Assembly: GCF_025499465.1 (NCBI RefSeq)
Contig: NZ_JAIMCA010000006.1
Location: 62,001 to 126,000 of the forward strand
DNA: 64,000 bases
Source: Allobosea sp. BH3
Lineage (GTDB): Bacteria; Pseudomonadota; Alphaproteobacteria; Rhizobiales; Beijerinckiaceae
Direction: 5' to 3'
The translations under genes were made by a program, and so were the position numbers. This document shows, in pieces, positions 1 to 8,396 of this stretch (position 1 is the first letter of the stretch; each line of letters opens with the position of its first letter). The notes under the pieces are model-generated. The model had not been told where the DNA came from. It made no database searches and worked only from the letters and a program-made list of their open reading frames with translations.

Positions 1-1
1 C

Positions 2-202
2 GCTTATCCGCTCGGCGCGTACTGGCAGGCGACCCGCGAACTGTCCGACGAAATCGCCTGCCCGCTCATCGACACCGCCGCCATCTGGAGCGACTACCAG
101 ACCGTCTTCGCCAGGAAATGGATGGCGGACACACTTCACCCCAATGCCGCAGGCTATGATGACAAAGCCCTGAGGCATGCCGCCCTGTTCCGGCAACTAT
201 AG
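2..202 (+). CDS. SGNH/GDSL-type hydrolase, C-terminal fragment (5' cut by window)
   Basis: Only the last 66 codons are inside the window; the reading frame is open to the left edge and ends at TAG 200-202. The fragment contains DTLHPNAAGYD, which matches block V of SGNH/GDSL hydrolases (Asp-x-x-His followed by PN-x-x-GY) and supplies the catalytic Asp and His. The nucleophilic Ser block lies outside the window. Enzymes of this family hydrolyse acyl or acetyl esters, often on polysaccharides; the substrate cannot be told from this piece. A predicted alpha/beta hydrolase follows 109 bases downstream on the same strand. Confidence 0.7.
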   Translation, partial: AYPLGAYWQATRELSDEIACPLIDTAAIWSDYQTVFARKWMADTLHPNAAGYDDKALRHAALFRQL

Positions 203-311
203 ATTGCGCGCTCGATAGAAACATTTTTGAAATGTTGCGCGATAATTGAAATGCCTCGATACTCCGAACTAGCGGGCTGGGTTCGATCGATTTTGAAAGG
301 ATCCTATTGTC

Positions 312-1097
312 GTGATCGTATTCGACGACAACGAGGTTCAAGCCATATTTCATCAGGGGACAGAAGATATTCTTCTTGTCACCTTTGGCCCCTTGAACAC
401 GCTGGCCGATGGCGCCGATTTCTTTGGCCGCCCTCTCGCAGAGCGATTGGGGCTGAGCACCCTCGGCTTCATGGCCAAGCGCCCGAACTGGTATCCCGAG
501 GCCAATATGCGCGCCGCGCTCACGGCGACCGAGGCGCTTCGCATGCGCTATCTGGAGGTCGTGACCTATGGCGCCTCGATGGGCGGCTATGGCGCGGCAA
601 AATACTCCCGCCGGCTGGGTGCCTCCACCGCTCTGTCGATCTGCCCGCAATGGTCGATCGACCCGGATCAGGCGGCCGGATATGACCAACGATACCAGCA
701 GCACTTCATCGCGGGGCGAACCGGCGGCGCGATCGGGGCGGAAGACGTCTCCGGCAGGATCTACGTCTTCGTCGATCCCTCCTACGCCCCGGATTTCGGG
801 CATGCGACACGCATCCCGACGGCGGAGCTCGTGCCGGTCCACTCCGCCGAGCACCACGTCACCGGAATGCTGGCAGGCACGGCCGCCTTCGGATCCCTGC
901 TCGCGGCGTCCAGACATCGCAACCACGCCGAGCTTCGCAGCGCGGTGGCAAAGCTGCGCCGAGCAAGCCCTCGACGCCTCGTCGAAGTCATCAAAAAGGC
1001 GCGCCGCCATCATCCGCAATGGGCGGGCACGCTGACGCGTTCACGGGCAAGCATATTGGCGACCAATCCGAGACTGTTGGCGGAAGTCACGAACTGA
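312..1097 (+). CDS. alpha/beta-hydrolase-like protein of unknown substrate
   Basis: A 261-residue protein starting at GTG 312, preceded by a GAAAGG Shine-Dalgarno-like stretch. Residues 86-92 read YGASMGG, a typical nucleophile elbow with Ser89. A downstream Asp (around residue 154, VDPSY) and His (around 181, HSAEHH) could complete a triad. No signal peptide or membrane segment is seen, so a cytoplasmic enzyme is likely. The C-terminal third is Arg/Lys rich. The neighbour upstream is an SGNH hydrolase tail, so both may act on acyl groups, but this is inference. I do not recognise a specific named family. Confidence 0.7.
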   Translation: MIVFDDNEVQAIFHQGTEDILLVTFGPLNTLADGADFFGRPLAERLGLSTLGFMAKRPNWYPEANMRAALTATEALRMRYLEVVTYGASMGGYGAAKYSRRLGASTALSICPQWSIDPDQAAGYDQRYQQHFIAGRTGGAIGAEDVSGRIYVFVDPSYAPDFGHATRIPTAELVPVHSAEHHVTGMLAGTAAFGSLLAASRHRNHAELRSAVAKLRRASPRRLVEVIKKARRHHPQWAGTLTRSRASILATNPRLLAEVTN

Positions 1098-1170
1098 TCC
1101 CGCCACGGTCGCCGGCGTTTCGGAATCGCCTCGGCCCTATCCGATTGACCGATCGCTGAGCACAACAAAA

Positions 1171-1190
1171 AGCCGGCCCAAGGGCCGGCT
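1171..1190 (-). terminator. rho-independent terminator of the FadL-type gene
   Basis: Perfect 9-bp stem (AGCCGGCCC / GGGCCGGCT) with a 2-base loop. Read on the - strand it is followed by TTTTTG, so it terminates the fadL-like gene whose stop lies 25 bases upstream. On the + strand the following T-tract is poor. Confidence 0.75.
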
Positions 1191-1214
1191 TTCTCAATTC
1201 CGTCCAGGCGCCGC

Positions 1215-2543
1215 TCAGTGCTTGCGCACGACGGGCTGGACCGGGAGCGTCTGCTTCGGATCGTCCCAGTTGTAGGTGATGCCGACCGACGCGATGTGGA
1301 TGTAGGGCTTGGCCTCCGCGGTGTAGAACACCGCGCCCTGCTGCGGATGGGCGCCCGTGTAGTTCACCGACGCCTTCTTCACGTCGATATAGGTGTAGCC
1401 GACATCGAGCTTGATCCGGTCGGTGACCTGATAGCTCGCGCCAGCGCTGAGCCACAGACGGTCATTGTCCGAGATGTAGATGGTGCGGTTGCGATCGTTC
1501 ACCGCGGACATCTCGTAGCCGACACCGGCGCGCAGCGTCAGGTCCTTGCTGTACTTGTACTCGACGCCGCCGCTGAAGAACCAGGCATCGTCATACTGGA
1601 AATTCAGGCTGGTCGCCGGAAGTCCGTTGATCTCGTTGACGACCGGGATATTGCGGAAGCGGCTCCAGTTCGTCCACTCGACGCCGAGATGGGCCTGCCA
1701 CTGCTCGTTGATGACCTGCGAGACGCCGACGACGACCGAGTCGGGCAGGTTCAGATTGGCCTTGACCGGGAAGCGGGCGAGAACGGGCGTCGGCGTGGCC
1801 AGCGAGCCCTCGAGCGTCTGGGTGATCGAAGACCGATAGGCCACGCCGATATTGGTGCCCTCGAACGGGGTCAGCGTCGCGCCGAGGCGATAGCCGAAAT
1901 CGATCGTGTCGCCTTCGAGAATGACGGGGAAGGCCGAGGGAGCGAGGCCGCCGGCCTGCTTCAGCTTGGCGCTCAGATACTGCACCTGCAGCGCGGCGCC
2001 GACCGAGAGCCAGTCATTGACCTTGTAGCCGATGGTCGGCGAGACGTTGATGGTCACGACCTTGGCCGAACGCCCGTAGATCTGAGCGGCATGAGCCTGA
2101 TTATCGGGCTTCGAGCGCAGACCGTAGGGCGCGCCCGTTGTCATACCCACCCAGAGCCGGTCGGTAAGCTGCCAGGCGCTGGCCGAAGCCGGGATGAAGG
2201 CGCCGTCACCGCCGATGTTGCCGGTGCCGAGCTGGATCGGGTTCAGCGGTCCGGCCGGCGAGCCGACACGCGAAGGCGCCGTCGGCTGATAGTCGCCGTT
2301 GGCATTGAGATAGGTGAAGTTCCAGTTGCTGTGCCGACCGGGGAACATCGTGATCGTGGCCGGGTTCCAGGCCATCGCACCCATGCCTATGCCGCCGGAC
2401 GCAGCGCCGGCATAGGCCATGCCCAGGCCCTCGGCTCCCTGGCCGCTTCGGATCGCGAACGAGCTCGCCGATGCAGCCCCGGCAGCCAGCAAGGCGGCGA
2501 GGGAAACAGAGGCGGCAGCAAGAAGGCCCTTCATCGAATCCAT
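1215..2543 (-). CDS. FadL/OmpP1/TodX-family outer-membrane transport protein
   Basis: Predicted outer-membrane beta-barrel importing long-chain fatty acids or other hydrophobic compounds. With the start at ATG 2543 the protein has 442 residues: a cleavable signal peptide (about residues 1-26, hydrophobic and ending ASA), then the FadL-type N-terminal hatch (SSFAIRSGQGAEG) with the family NPA motif (WNPATI), then many alternating amphipathic strands. The open frame runs upstream to 2666, but that extension is not signal-like, so the internal start (GAAG box about 8 bases upstream) was chosen; ATG 2534 is an alternative. It is transcribed alone and has its own terminator. Confidence 0.9.
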   Translation of the reverse strand: MDSMKGLLAAASVSLAALLAAGAASASSFAIRSGQGAEGLGMAYAGAASGGIGMGAMAWNPATITMFPGRHSNWNFTYLNANGDYQPTAPSRVGSPAGPLNPIQLGTGNIGGDGAFIPASASAWQLTDRLWVGMTTGAPYGLRSKPDNQAHAAQIYGRSAKVVTINVSPTIGYKVNDWLSVGAALQVQYLSAKLKQAGGLAPSAFPVILEGDTIDFGYRLGATLTPFEGTNIGVAYRSSITQTLEGSLATPTPVLARFPVKANLNLPDSVVVGVSQVINEQWQAHLGVEWTNWSRFRNIPVVNEINGLPATSLNFQYDDAWFFSGGVEYKYSKDLTLRAGVGYEMSAVNDRNRTIYISDNDRLWLSAGASYQVTDRIKLDVGYTYIDVKKASVNYTGAHPQQGAVFYTAEAKPYIHIASVGITYNWDDPKQTLPVQPVVRKH

Positions 2544-2967
2544 CCCATTCTTCACGTTCTTCGAGGCTGTAGCACCCCGCTTGATTCCAACCATGACAGA
2601 GCCGCTTGCCGCCGCAAGCCCGCCCCAGATGCCTCCAAACGGCCATCCGAGCGCCGCATCCGGCACCGCACCATGCCGAAATCGATCGAAAACGCTCGAT
2701 TTCCGACAATGTCGCGAGAGGGCTCGGGGAAAAGATATAGTTTATATGCGAACTATCGCGGGTTTCGTGATTTTCGAGGTTGCGGAACCAGCCCTCGCCT
2801 TACCGTTGCGGCACCGTCGCTTTGAGCCAAGCCGTTGCATTCCGGCAACAAATTCGGCCACCCCATCCTGCTGCGGATACGCCATGCGCAAGGACGGGCT
2901 TGCGTTTCCGGCCGGCATCCGCTCAGAGTCACCGCCCATTTAGATCGTTTGAAACGGGGGAAACACC
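2544..2967. other. divergent intergenic region, no gene found
   Basis: A 424-base gap between the FadL-like gene (-) and the FAH-family gene (+), expected to hold both promoters. It contains an AT-richer patch around 2730-2760 in otherwise GC-rich DNA. The open frames crossing it look like shadows: no ribosome binding site and Arg/Pro-rich composition. Confidence 0.4.
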
Positions 2968-3816
2968 TTGAAACTGCTCCGCTACGGCGCAGCCGGCCAA
3001 GAGAAGCCGGCTCTCCTCGATGCCCAGGGCGGGTTGCGCGACCTGTCCGGCATCATTCCCGATCTCGCCGGCAAGGCACTCGGCTCGGCTTCCATCGCCA
3101 AGCTCAAGGCGCTCGATCCGGCATCGCTGCCGCTCGTTTCGGGCTCGCCGCGGATCGGCGCCTGCGTCGGCGACGTGCGCAACTTCATCGCCGTCGGCCT
3201 CAACTTCGCCGACCACGCGGCCGAGACCGGCGCGGCGATCCCGAAGGAGCCGATCCTCTTCAACAAGGCGCCGAACTGCATCGTCGGCCCCAATGACGAC
3301 GTCCAGATCCCCAAGGGTTCGGTGAAGACCGACTGGGAGGTCGAGCTCGCGATCGTCATCGGTGACGGCGGCTCCTATATTGAAGAGAAGAACGCCATGG
3401 CCGCGATCGCCGGCTTCTGCGTCTGCAACGATGTCTCCGAGCGCGAATTCCAGCAGGAGCGCGGCGGTCAGTGGGCCAAGGGCAAGGGCTGCCCGACCTT
3501 CGGCCCGCTCGGCCCCTGGCTCGTGACGCCCGACGAGATCAAGGACGTGCAGAACCTCGGCATGTGGCTCGATGTCGACGGCGAGCGCGTGCAGAACGGC
3601 TCCAGCAAGACAATGATCTTCGGCGTCACCTATCTCGTCCACTACATCAGCCAGTTCATGCGGCTCGATGCGGGCGACGTCATCACCACCGGCACGCCTC
3701 CGGGCGTCGGCCTCGGCTTCAAGCCGCCGCGCTTCCTCAAGGGCGGCGAGGTCGTGACTCTCGGCATCGAGGGCCTCGGCGAGCAGAAGCAGAACTTCCT
3801 GCCCTGGAAGGGCTGA
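2968..3816 (+). CDS. fumarylacetoacetate hydrolase (FAH) family protein
   Basis: A 282-residue FAH-superfamily protein. It starts at TTG 2968 with a strong GGGGGAA box upstream. Residues 1-70 form the small N-terminal domain; the rest carries the metal-dependent FAH fold, with the conserved GLNFADHA, the acidic metal site in DWEVELAIVIG, the NDVSEREFQ segment and the C-terminal TGTPPGVG loop. Family members include ureidoglycolate lyase, acylpyruvases and 2-keto-4-pentenoate hydratases; sequence alone does not separate them. It is a single gene with its own terminator. A ureidoglycine aminohydrolase lies far away in this window (about 59.4 kb), so a ureide role is possible but unproven. Confidence 0.88.
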   Translation: MKLLRYGAAGQEKPALLDAQGGLRDLSGIIPDLAGKALGSASIAKLKALDPASLPLVSGSPRIGACVGDVRNFIAVGLNFADHAAETGAAIPKEPILFNKAPNCIVGPNDDVQIPKGSVKTDWEVELAIVIGDGGSYIEEKNAMAAIAGFCVCNDVSEREFQQERGGQWAKGKGCPTFGPLGPWLVTPDEIKDVQNLGMWLDVDGERVQNGSSKTMIFGVTYLVHYISQFMRLDAGDVITTGTPPGVGLGFKPPRFLKGGEVVTLGIEGLGEQKQNFLPWKG

Positions 3817-3840
3817 AATCCTCCCTCGCAGTGACGACAG

Positions 3841-3866
3841 AACGCCGGCGAAAGCCGGCGTTTTTC
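3841..3866 (+). terminator. rho-independent terminator of the FAH-family gene
   Basis: Stem AACGCCGGC / GCCGGCGTT with a GAAA tetraloop, followed by TTTT, beginning 25 bases after the stop codon. Confidence 0.85.
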
Positions 3867-3895
3867 GTTGAGCCGGCCGTTTCTCACCAAAGCCA

Positions 3896-4047
3896 CCCCG
3901 TCATTCCGGAGCGTCGCGACAGCGGAGAGCTTGAAATCCAGAAGCGATGACGCTTTTCCCGTAGGCGATCGCTATCGCGCCTTTCCAGAACCCGCATCGG
4001 TTCTGGGTTCCGGGCTCAGGCCTGCGGCCTGCCCCGGAACGACGGGG
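3896..4047. repeat. intergenic palindromic repeat, family A
   Basis: A 152-base element between two genes. Its ends are inverted copies: CCCCGTCATTCCGG on the left and CCGGAACGACGGGG on the right (13 of 14 match as inverted repeats). An internal part carries further CCGG-flanked palindromes. A related element with the same GTCATTCCGG / CCGGAATGAC ends lies at 14951-15084. No coding capacity. Confidence 0.7.
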
Positions 4048-4080
4048 TTGTTCCGCGATGAGCGGCGGGGGACAGCTGCC

Positions 4081-5181
4081 TCAGCCCGGCAGGGCGGCGC
4101 TCTTGAGCAAGCCGACGAGGTCTGCCTGCCGCCTCGTACCGGTCTTGGCCAGGATGCGCTTCAGCGTCGTGCGCGCCGTGGCCTCGGTGACACCGAGCCG
4201 CGCCGCCGCCTCGCGGGGCGCATGACCGGCGGCGATGGCCGCAGCGAGACGCGCCTCGGCCGGCGTCAGGTCGAAGAGGCCGGCGATCAGCCCCGCCTCG
4301 GGACCACCTCCGGCCATCACGGGCGTGGCAACCACGATCGCACTGGCGAAGGAGAAGACATCGCGCGCCCTGCCCCGCACCGGCGAGACATGCAGCACCA
4401 TCGGCACGCCGCCGCGCCGCGCCGGGATCGGCAGCGAGCGCACCGGCTGCAGCAGGTCTGGCCGGGCCATCGCAGCCAGCGCCGCCCCTAGCATCTCGTC
4501 GGCCGGGCCGTGGGTGGCTGTGAGCCGCGCCGCACGATCCTGGAATGTACCGGGCATCAGGTCCTGGAACAGGGCGTTGGCCTCGATCACGTTGCCGCGC
4601 AGACCCAGCACCGCCGCCGGCAAACCCATCAGCTCGAGCGCCTGGGACGCTGCCCGCGCCTTCTCCATCGCGAGCCGGCGGCCGAGCAGGCCGGCGCGGG
4701 CGAAATGCGAGCGCAGCCGGTCGAGCGCGGCGACGGCGGCTGCATCGACATAGCCTTCCGCGAAGGAGCGCTCGCAATGCACGATGGTGATGTCGCCGGA
4801 GGGCGCCGGGATCACGGTGGCGACACCGCAGCCATGGCCTGCGGGGATCAGGATGTCACGATAGATCGGCTCGCGTGCGATCTCTTCGGCAGTGAACACG
4901 TCTTCGTCGGTGATGAAGCCATAGCGGCCATGGGCCAGCAGGCGCTGCGCCCGTTCGTTGACCGCGAACGGAATGCGCCGGAGGATACTCTCGTATTCCT
5001 CGCCGAACGACGCGGAAGAGGCGACGAGGCGTATGTCCTCGTCGAGCACAGTGCCGAGCAGCGCCTCGCGGGAAGAAGCCAAGCGGGCCGTGTCCCGCAA
5101 AACGCGGGACCAACCTTCGGGAACGATCGCGGCCTCATAGATGCCGTCGATCAAAGCGCTTTCGAATTCGCTACCGGACAA
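4081..5181 (-). CDS. LuxR-family (HTH) transcriptional regulator
   Basis: A 366-residue protein starting at TTG 5181, with a GGAGG box 8 bases upstream. The last about 60 residues form a LuxR/GerE-type helix-turn-helix (LTPAEARLAAAIAAG, then VTEATARTTLKRI and TGTRRQADLVGL). The N-terminal 300 residues have no receiver signature; they resemble the poorly conserved, PAS/GAF-like sensory region of stand-alone LuxR regulators common in rhizobia. The gene is monocistronic and faces argC in the same direction across a 108-base gap. Ligand and targets are unknown. Confidence 0.85.
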   Translation of the reverse strand: MSGSEFESALIDGIYEAAIVPEGWSRVLRDTARLASSREALLGTVLDEDIRLVASSASFGEEYESILRRIPFAVNERAQRLLAHGRYGFITDEDVFTAEEIAREPIYRDILIPAGHGCGVATVIPAPSGDITIVHCERSFAEGYVDAAAVAALDRLRSHFARAGLLGRRLAMEKARAASQALELMGLPAAVLGLRGNVIEANALFQDLMPGTFQDRAARLTATHGPADEMLGAALAAMARPDLLQPVRSLPIPARRGGVPMVLHVSPVRGRARDVFSFASAIVVATPVMAGGGPEAGLIAGLFDLTPAEARLAAAIAAGHAPREAAARLGVTEATARTTLKRILAKTGTRRQADLVGLLKSAALPG

Positions 5182-5289
5182 CGGACGCCCCTCCGCAGGC
5201 CATTCTGGCCCGCAGCCGACGCAATATTGCCCACGCCGAGCGTGAGACGCAATACGACGCTCAGCTCAGGGTCGTAAATTTCCGGCCAC

Positions 5290-6225
5290 TCAACCTTCGG
5301 GAAGGCCCAGCATCAGGCGGATATTCTGCACCGCCGCGCCGGAAGCGCCCTTGCCGAGATTGTCGAGCTGGGCGACGAGCACCGCCTGGCCGAGATCGTC
5401 CTGCCCGAAGACCCGCAGTTCGAGCTTATTGGTGTCGTTCAGCGCCTCGGGCTCGATCTTGCCGGCCATGCCGTCCTGCGACAGCACGCTGACATAGGTC
5501 GAGCCGGCGTAGCGCTCGACCAAAGCGTGGTGGAGATCCGCGACATTCGGCCGGCCGGGCAGCGTGTCGAGATGCAGCGGGATCGAGACCAGCATGCCCT
5601 GCCGGAAATTGCCGACGGAGGGCACGAAGATCGGCCGCCGCGTCAGCCTGGCATAGGCTTGCAGCTCCGGCAGGTGCTTGTGGCGCAGGCCGAGGCCGTA
5701 AAGTTCGAAGGCAGGCGCGACGCCCGTCTCATAGTCCTCGATCATCGACTTGCCGCCGCCGGAATAGCCGGAGACGGCGTTGACGGTGACGGGATGGTCC
5801 TGCGCCATCAGCCCGGCATCGACAAGTGGGCGCAGCAGCGCAATGGCACCGGTGGGATAGCAGCCCGGATTGGCGACGCGGTCGGCCTTGGCGATCTTCT
5901 CGGCGTGGCCGGGGGCAAGCTCCGCGAAGCCATAGACCCAGCCCGGCGCGATGCGGTGGGCCGTCGCGGCATCGACGATCTTGGGTGCGTTCGAGCCGAG
6001 CTCGTCGGCGAGCGCGACCGACTCCTTGGCTGCATCGTCCGGCAGGCACAGAACGACGAGATCGACGCCCGCCATCATGTCCTTCCGGGCGGCAGGGTCC
6101 TTGCGCCTGTCGGGGTCGATGCTCTTCACCGCCACTTCCGGCACGGCGGCGAGGCGCTCGCGGATGCCGAGCCCGGTTGTACCGGCTTCGCCGTCGATGA
6201 AGATGGATTTCAGGTTCTGGCTCAT
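5290..6225 (-). CDS. argC: N-acetyl-gamma-glutamyl-phosphate reductase
   Basis: Third step of arginine synthesis: NADPH-dependent reduction of N-acetylglutamyl phosphate to the semialdehyde. The 311-residue length and sequence fit the short (type 2) ArgC class. The N-terminal Rossmann segment is IFIDGEAGTTGLGIRERL. The catalytic Cys122 sits in VANPGCYPTGA. The SGYSGGGKSM segment is also typical. ATG 6225 was preferred over the longer open frame (to 6276) because the family begins just before the IFIDGEAG strand. In related genomes argC follows rpsI; here three other genes lie between them. Confidence 0.95.
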   Translation of the reverse strand: MSQNLKSIFIDGEAGTTGLGIRERLAAVPEVAVKSIDPDRRKDPAARKDMMAGVDLVVLCLPDDAAKESVALADELGSNAPKIVDAATAHRIAPGWVYGFAELAPGHAEKIAKADRVANPGCYPTGAIALLRPLVDAGLMAQDHPVTVNAVSGYSGGGKSMIEDYETGVAPAFELYGLGLRHKHLPELQAYARLTRRPIFVPSVGNFRQGMLVSIPLHLDTLPGRPNVADLHHALVERYAGSTYVSVLSQDGMAGKIEPEALNDTNKLELRVFGQDDLGQAVLVAQLDNLGKGASGAAVQNIRLMLGLPEG

Positions 6226-6282
6226 CAGGACCCCCGGAGGCTGGGCAAACAAGTGATCAGTGCAGATTTCAGGCACAAAAAA

Positions 6283-6302
6283 ACCGCGCTTCTCGGCGCG
6301 GT
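6283..6302 (-). terminator. rho-independent terminator, - strand
   Basis: Stem ACCGCGC / GCGCGGT with a 6-base loop, followed on the - strand by TTTTTTTG. It would end transcripts coming from the SnoaL-like gene or the speB operon before argC, so argC probably has its own promoter in 6226-6282. Confidence 0.8.
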
Positions 6303-6420
6303 CGCGGGCGTTCGGTCAATAGCCGAGCGTCATCGCGGGCGCGCCGGGGCGGCCTGATACGGGCGACGTCGGATCGAACGAATGATCATGCTGCGTATAT
6401 GTTCGCGTCGCGCGCAACTG

Positions 6421-6888
6421 TCAATCGCCCGCAGGCGCCCCGCCCGCGCCGAGCCTTCCCGCCGGCTCGTAGCGGCCTTCCAGCCGGTTGGCGTGCCTGT
6501 GCAGCAGGCGCCAGCGGCCATCCTCGAAGCGAAAGACATGGGTGACGCGATTGGTCCAGCGCGAAGGCTCGGCGCCGGGCGCCATCGCCACCTCGAAGGT
6601 CTCGATGTCCGTGACAAGGGCGACCGGGTCCCCGAGCACGGTCGTGACGTTTTCGTGCGAAACGGTGCCGCCCTTGAATTGCTCGCCGGCCCAGTCCCAG
6701 CGTCGGGAGACCGCCTCCCACCCTTTCTCGTAGCCGCCCCAGCCGTAGAAGCTCGTGGCCTCGTCGCTATGCGAATAGAGCGCCTTGATCGCCCGCACAT
6801 CGCCATTGGCGACATCGGCGAGAGCATTGCGCAGGGCGGAGAGCGCGGCCGGAAAGCTCGCGGCAGAGGTGGCGGCAGTCCCAGTCAT
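6421..6888 (-). CDS. SnoaL-like / NTF2-fold nuclear-transport-factor-2 family protein
   Basis: A 155-residue protein with the start fixed at ATG 6888 by an AAGGAG box 6 bases upstream. The NTF2/SnoaL-like fold is suggested by an N-terminal helix, a GDVRAIKALYSH loop, DEATSFYGWGG and the C-terminal strand pair THVFRFEDGRWRLLHRHAN. In this family the cone-shaped pocket serves as ketosteroid-isomerase-like enzyme or ligand-binding domain. No catalytic assignment is possible. It lies 103 bases after the agmatinase stop. Confidence 0.8.
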   Translation of the reverse strand: MTGTAATSAASFPAALSALRNALADVANGDVRAIKALYSHSDEATSFYGWGGYEKGWEAVSRRWDWAGEQFKGGTVSHENVTTVLGDPVALVTDIETFEVAMAPGAEPSRWTNRVTHVFRFEDGRWRLLHRHANRLEGRYEPAGRLGAGGAPAGD

Positions 6889-6991
6889 CGCATCTCCTTT
6901 CCGGCCAAGGCCCCAAGCGGCAAAAACAGAATCCCAGAAGAGGCTTGAAGCGGGATCTTCGCAAGTCGATTCCGCTACCGCGCTGGACGTT

Positions 6992-7948
6992 TCAGTCGCT
7001 CTTCCTGAGCGCCAACGCCTGTATATGATGCTGGACAATGGTCGAGGCGGCGATAGCCGTGATGTCGGCATGGTCGTAGGGCGGCGAAACCTCGACGACG
7101 TCCATGCCACGGATATCGAGATCGCGCAGCGCCCACAGGATGCGCAGGGCCTGCTCCGCGCTGAAGCCACCAGAGACGGGCGTGCCGGTGCCGGGCGCGG
7201 CAGCCGGATCGAGCGCGTCGATATCGAAGGTAAGATAGGCCGGCCCCTGCCCCACCCGCTCGCGGATGCGCTGCGCTACACCTGCGACGCCGATCTCGTG
7301 GGCCTCATAGCCATTGAGGATGGCGATACCGCAATCGCGCGGGGCGACGGTGCGGATGCCGATCTGGATCGAGCGCTCGATGTCGATCAGTCCCTGCCGA
7401 ACCGCTTCGAACACGAAGCTGCCATGTCCGATGCCGCCGGGGCCGTCATCCCAGGTGTCCTGATGAGCATCGAACTGAATCAGCGCCAGCCGGCCGTGGC
7501 GGGCGACATGGGCGCGCAGCAGCGGCAGGGTGATGAAGTGGTCGCCCCCGAGCGTAACCAGATGGGCGCCGGTTGCGAGGATTCCTGCCGCTTCCGCTTC
7601 GATCGCCCTTGCGCAGCCTTGCAGGTCGCCGCGCGGGAGGGCGCAGTCGCCGTAATCGATGGCGCTCAGGCGCACGAAGGGATCGAGACCGGAGGGGTAT
7701 TGCGGATCGCCATCGAAGATCGCGCTGGCGCGGCGGATCGCCTGCGGGCCGAAGCGCGCGCCCGGCCGGTTGGTCACGGCGAGATCGAAGGGCACGCCCC
7801 AGATCACGAGATCGGCGCCGTGGACCACCTTGGAATAGGGACGGCGCATGAAGGAAAGTGCGCCTGCATAGGTCGGATCGGCAGCGCCGCCACGGCTGTC
7901 GCCGGCGAAGGCGTGGTCGATCGGCGGCTTGTCGGGGGCTTCGGTCAT
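6992..7948 (-). CDS. speB: agmatinase / ureohydrolase-family protein
   Basis: Hydrolyses agmatine to putrescine and urea with a binuclear Mn centre. All ureohydrolase metal ligands are visible in the 318-residue protein: GGDH (His137), DAHQD (Asp160, His162, Asp164), a His at 175, and FDIDALDP (Asp242, Asp244). The fold and length fit agmatinases, but related guanidino-acid ureohydrolases cannot be excluded. It follows a small membrane-protein gene by 15 bases, so the two are probably co-transcribed. Confidence 0.88.
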   Translation of the reverse strand: MTEAPDKPPIDHAFAGDSRGGAADPTYAGALSFMRRPYSKVVHGADLVIWGVPFDLAVTNRPGARFGPQAIRRASAIFDGDPQYPSGLDPFVRLSAIDYGDCALPRGDLQGCARAIEAEAAGILATGAHLVTLGGDHFITLPLLRAHVARHGRLALIQFDAHQDTWDDGPGGIGHGSFVFEAVRQGLIDIERSIQIGIRTVAPRDCGIAILNGYEAHEIGVAGVAQRIRERVGQGPAYLTFDIDALDPAAAPGTGTPVSGGFSAEQALRILWALRDLDIRGMDVVEVSPPYDHADITAIAASTIVQHHIQALALRKSD

Positions 7949-7963
7949 GGCTGTCTCAAGAGG

Positions 7964-8242
7964 TCAGCGTCGCGCGGTGAACCAGACATAGAGGCACCAG
8001 GGCAGGATCAGCGCGAGCCCGGTCAGGACGAGCCGCAGCAGCGTCCAGGCGTTGGGATGGTCGAGCGCACGCCCGTCGAGCTCCGGCACGCCATGGATGA
8101 GGCCGAGCGCCACGGCGGGCGCGAGGAAGACGACGAGCGCTCGGGCGATGCGCCGCCCGCGGGGCAAATCCTCGCGGGCCAACATCAGGAGGGCCGGCAC
8201 GGCGATCATGCCGAAAGCGATCAGGACGAGAAGGATACGCAT
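7964..8242 (-). CDS. small membrane protein of unknown function
   Basis: A 92-residue protein with three hydrophobic segments (about residues 3-20, 33-52 and 66-88) separated by short charged loops. It starts at ATG 8242 and lies immediately upstream of speB on the same strand. I do not recognise a family. Confidence 0.65.
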   Translation of the reverse strand: MRILLVLIAFGMIAVPALLMLAREDLPRGRRIARALVVFLAPAVALGLIHGVPELDGRALDHPNAWTLLRLVLTGLALILPWCLYVWFTARR

Positions 8243-8296
8243 GCGCTCTTGCTACATCAGAGGCGACAGCCATGCGAGACGCCTCATCGTCCCAAG

Positions 8297-8319
8297 ATGC
8301 TCGGGTCAAGCCCGAGCAT
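8297..8319. repeat. intergenic palindromic repeat, family B, copy 1
   Basis: Perfect 9-bp inverted repeat ATGCTCGGG / CCCGAGCAT around a TCAAG loop. The same core (TCGGGTCAAGCCCGA) recurs at 9586-9608, and a decayed copy occurs at 12241-12262. Confidence 0.7.
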
Positions 8320-8344
8320 GACGCCCTGCGGGCAGCCCAAACGA

Positions 8345-8372
8345 AAAGGGCGGCTCCTGCGAGCCGCCCTTT
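8345..8372 (-). terminator. terminator of the rplM-rpsI operon
   Basis: An 11-bp stem AAAGGGCGGCT / AGCCGCCCTTT with a 6-base loop. Read on the - strand it ends in TTTTCG. It starts 25 bases after the rpsI stop. Confidence 0.85.
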
Positions 8373-8396
8373 CCATACCGGACGAGCCGGAAACGA

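Noticed and set aside
1218-2825. 535-codon + strand frame opposite the FadL-like gene
   Set aside because: Antisense shadow with Arg/Asp-rich composition; the - strand has the signal peptide and barrel strands.
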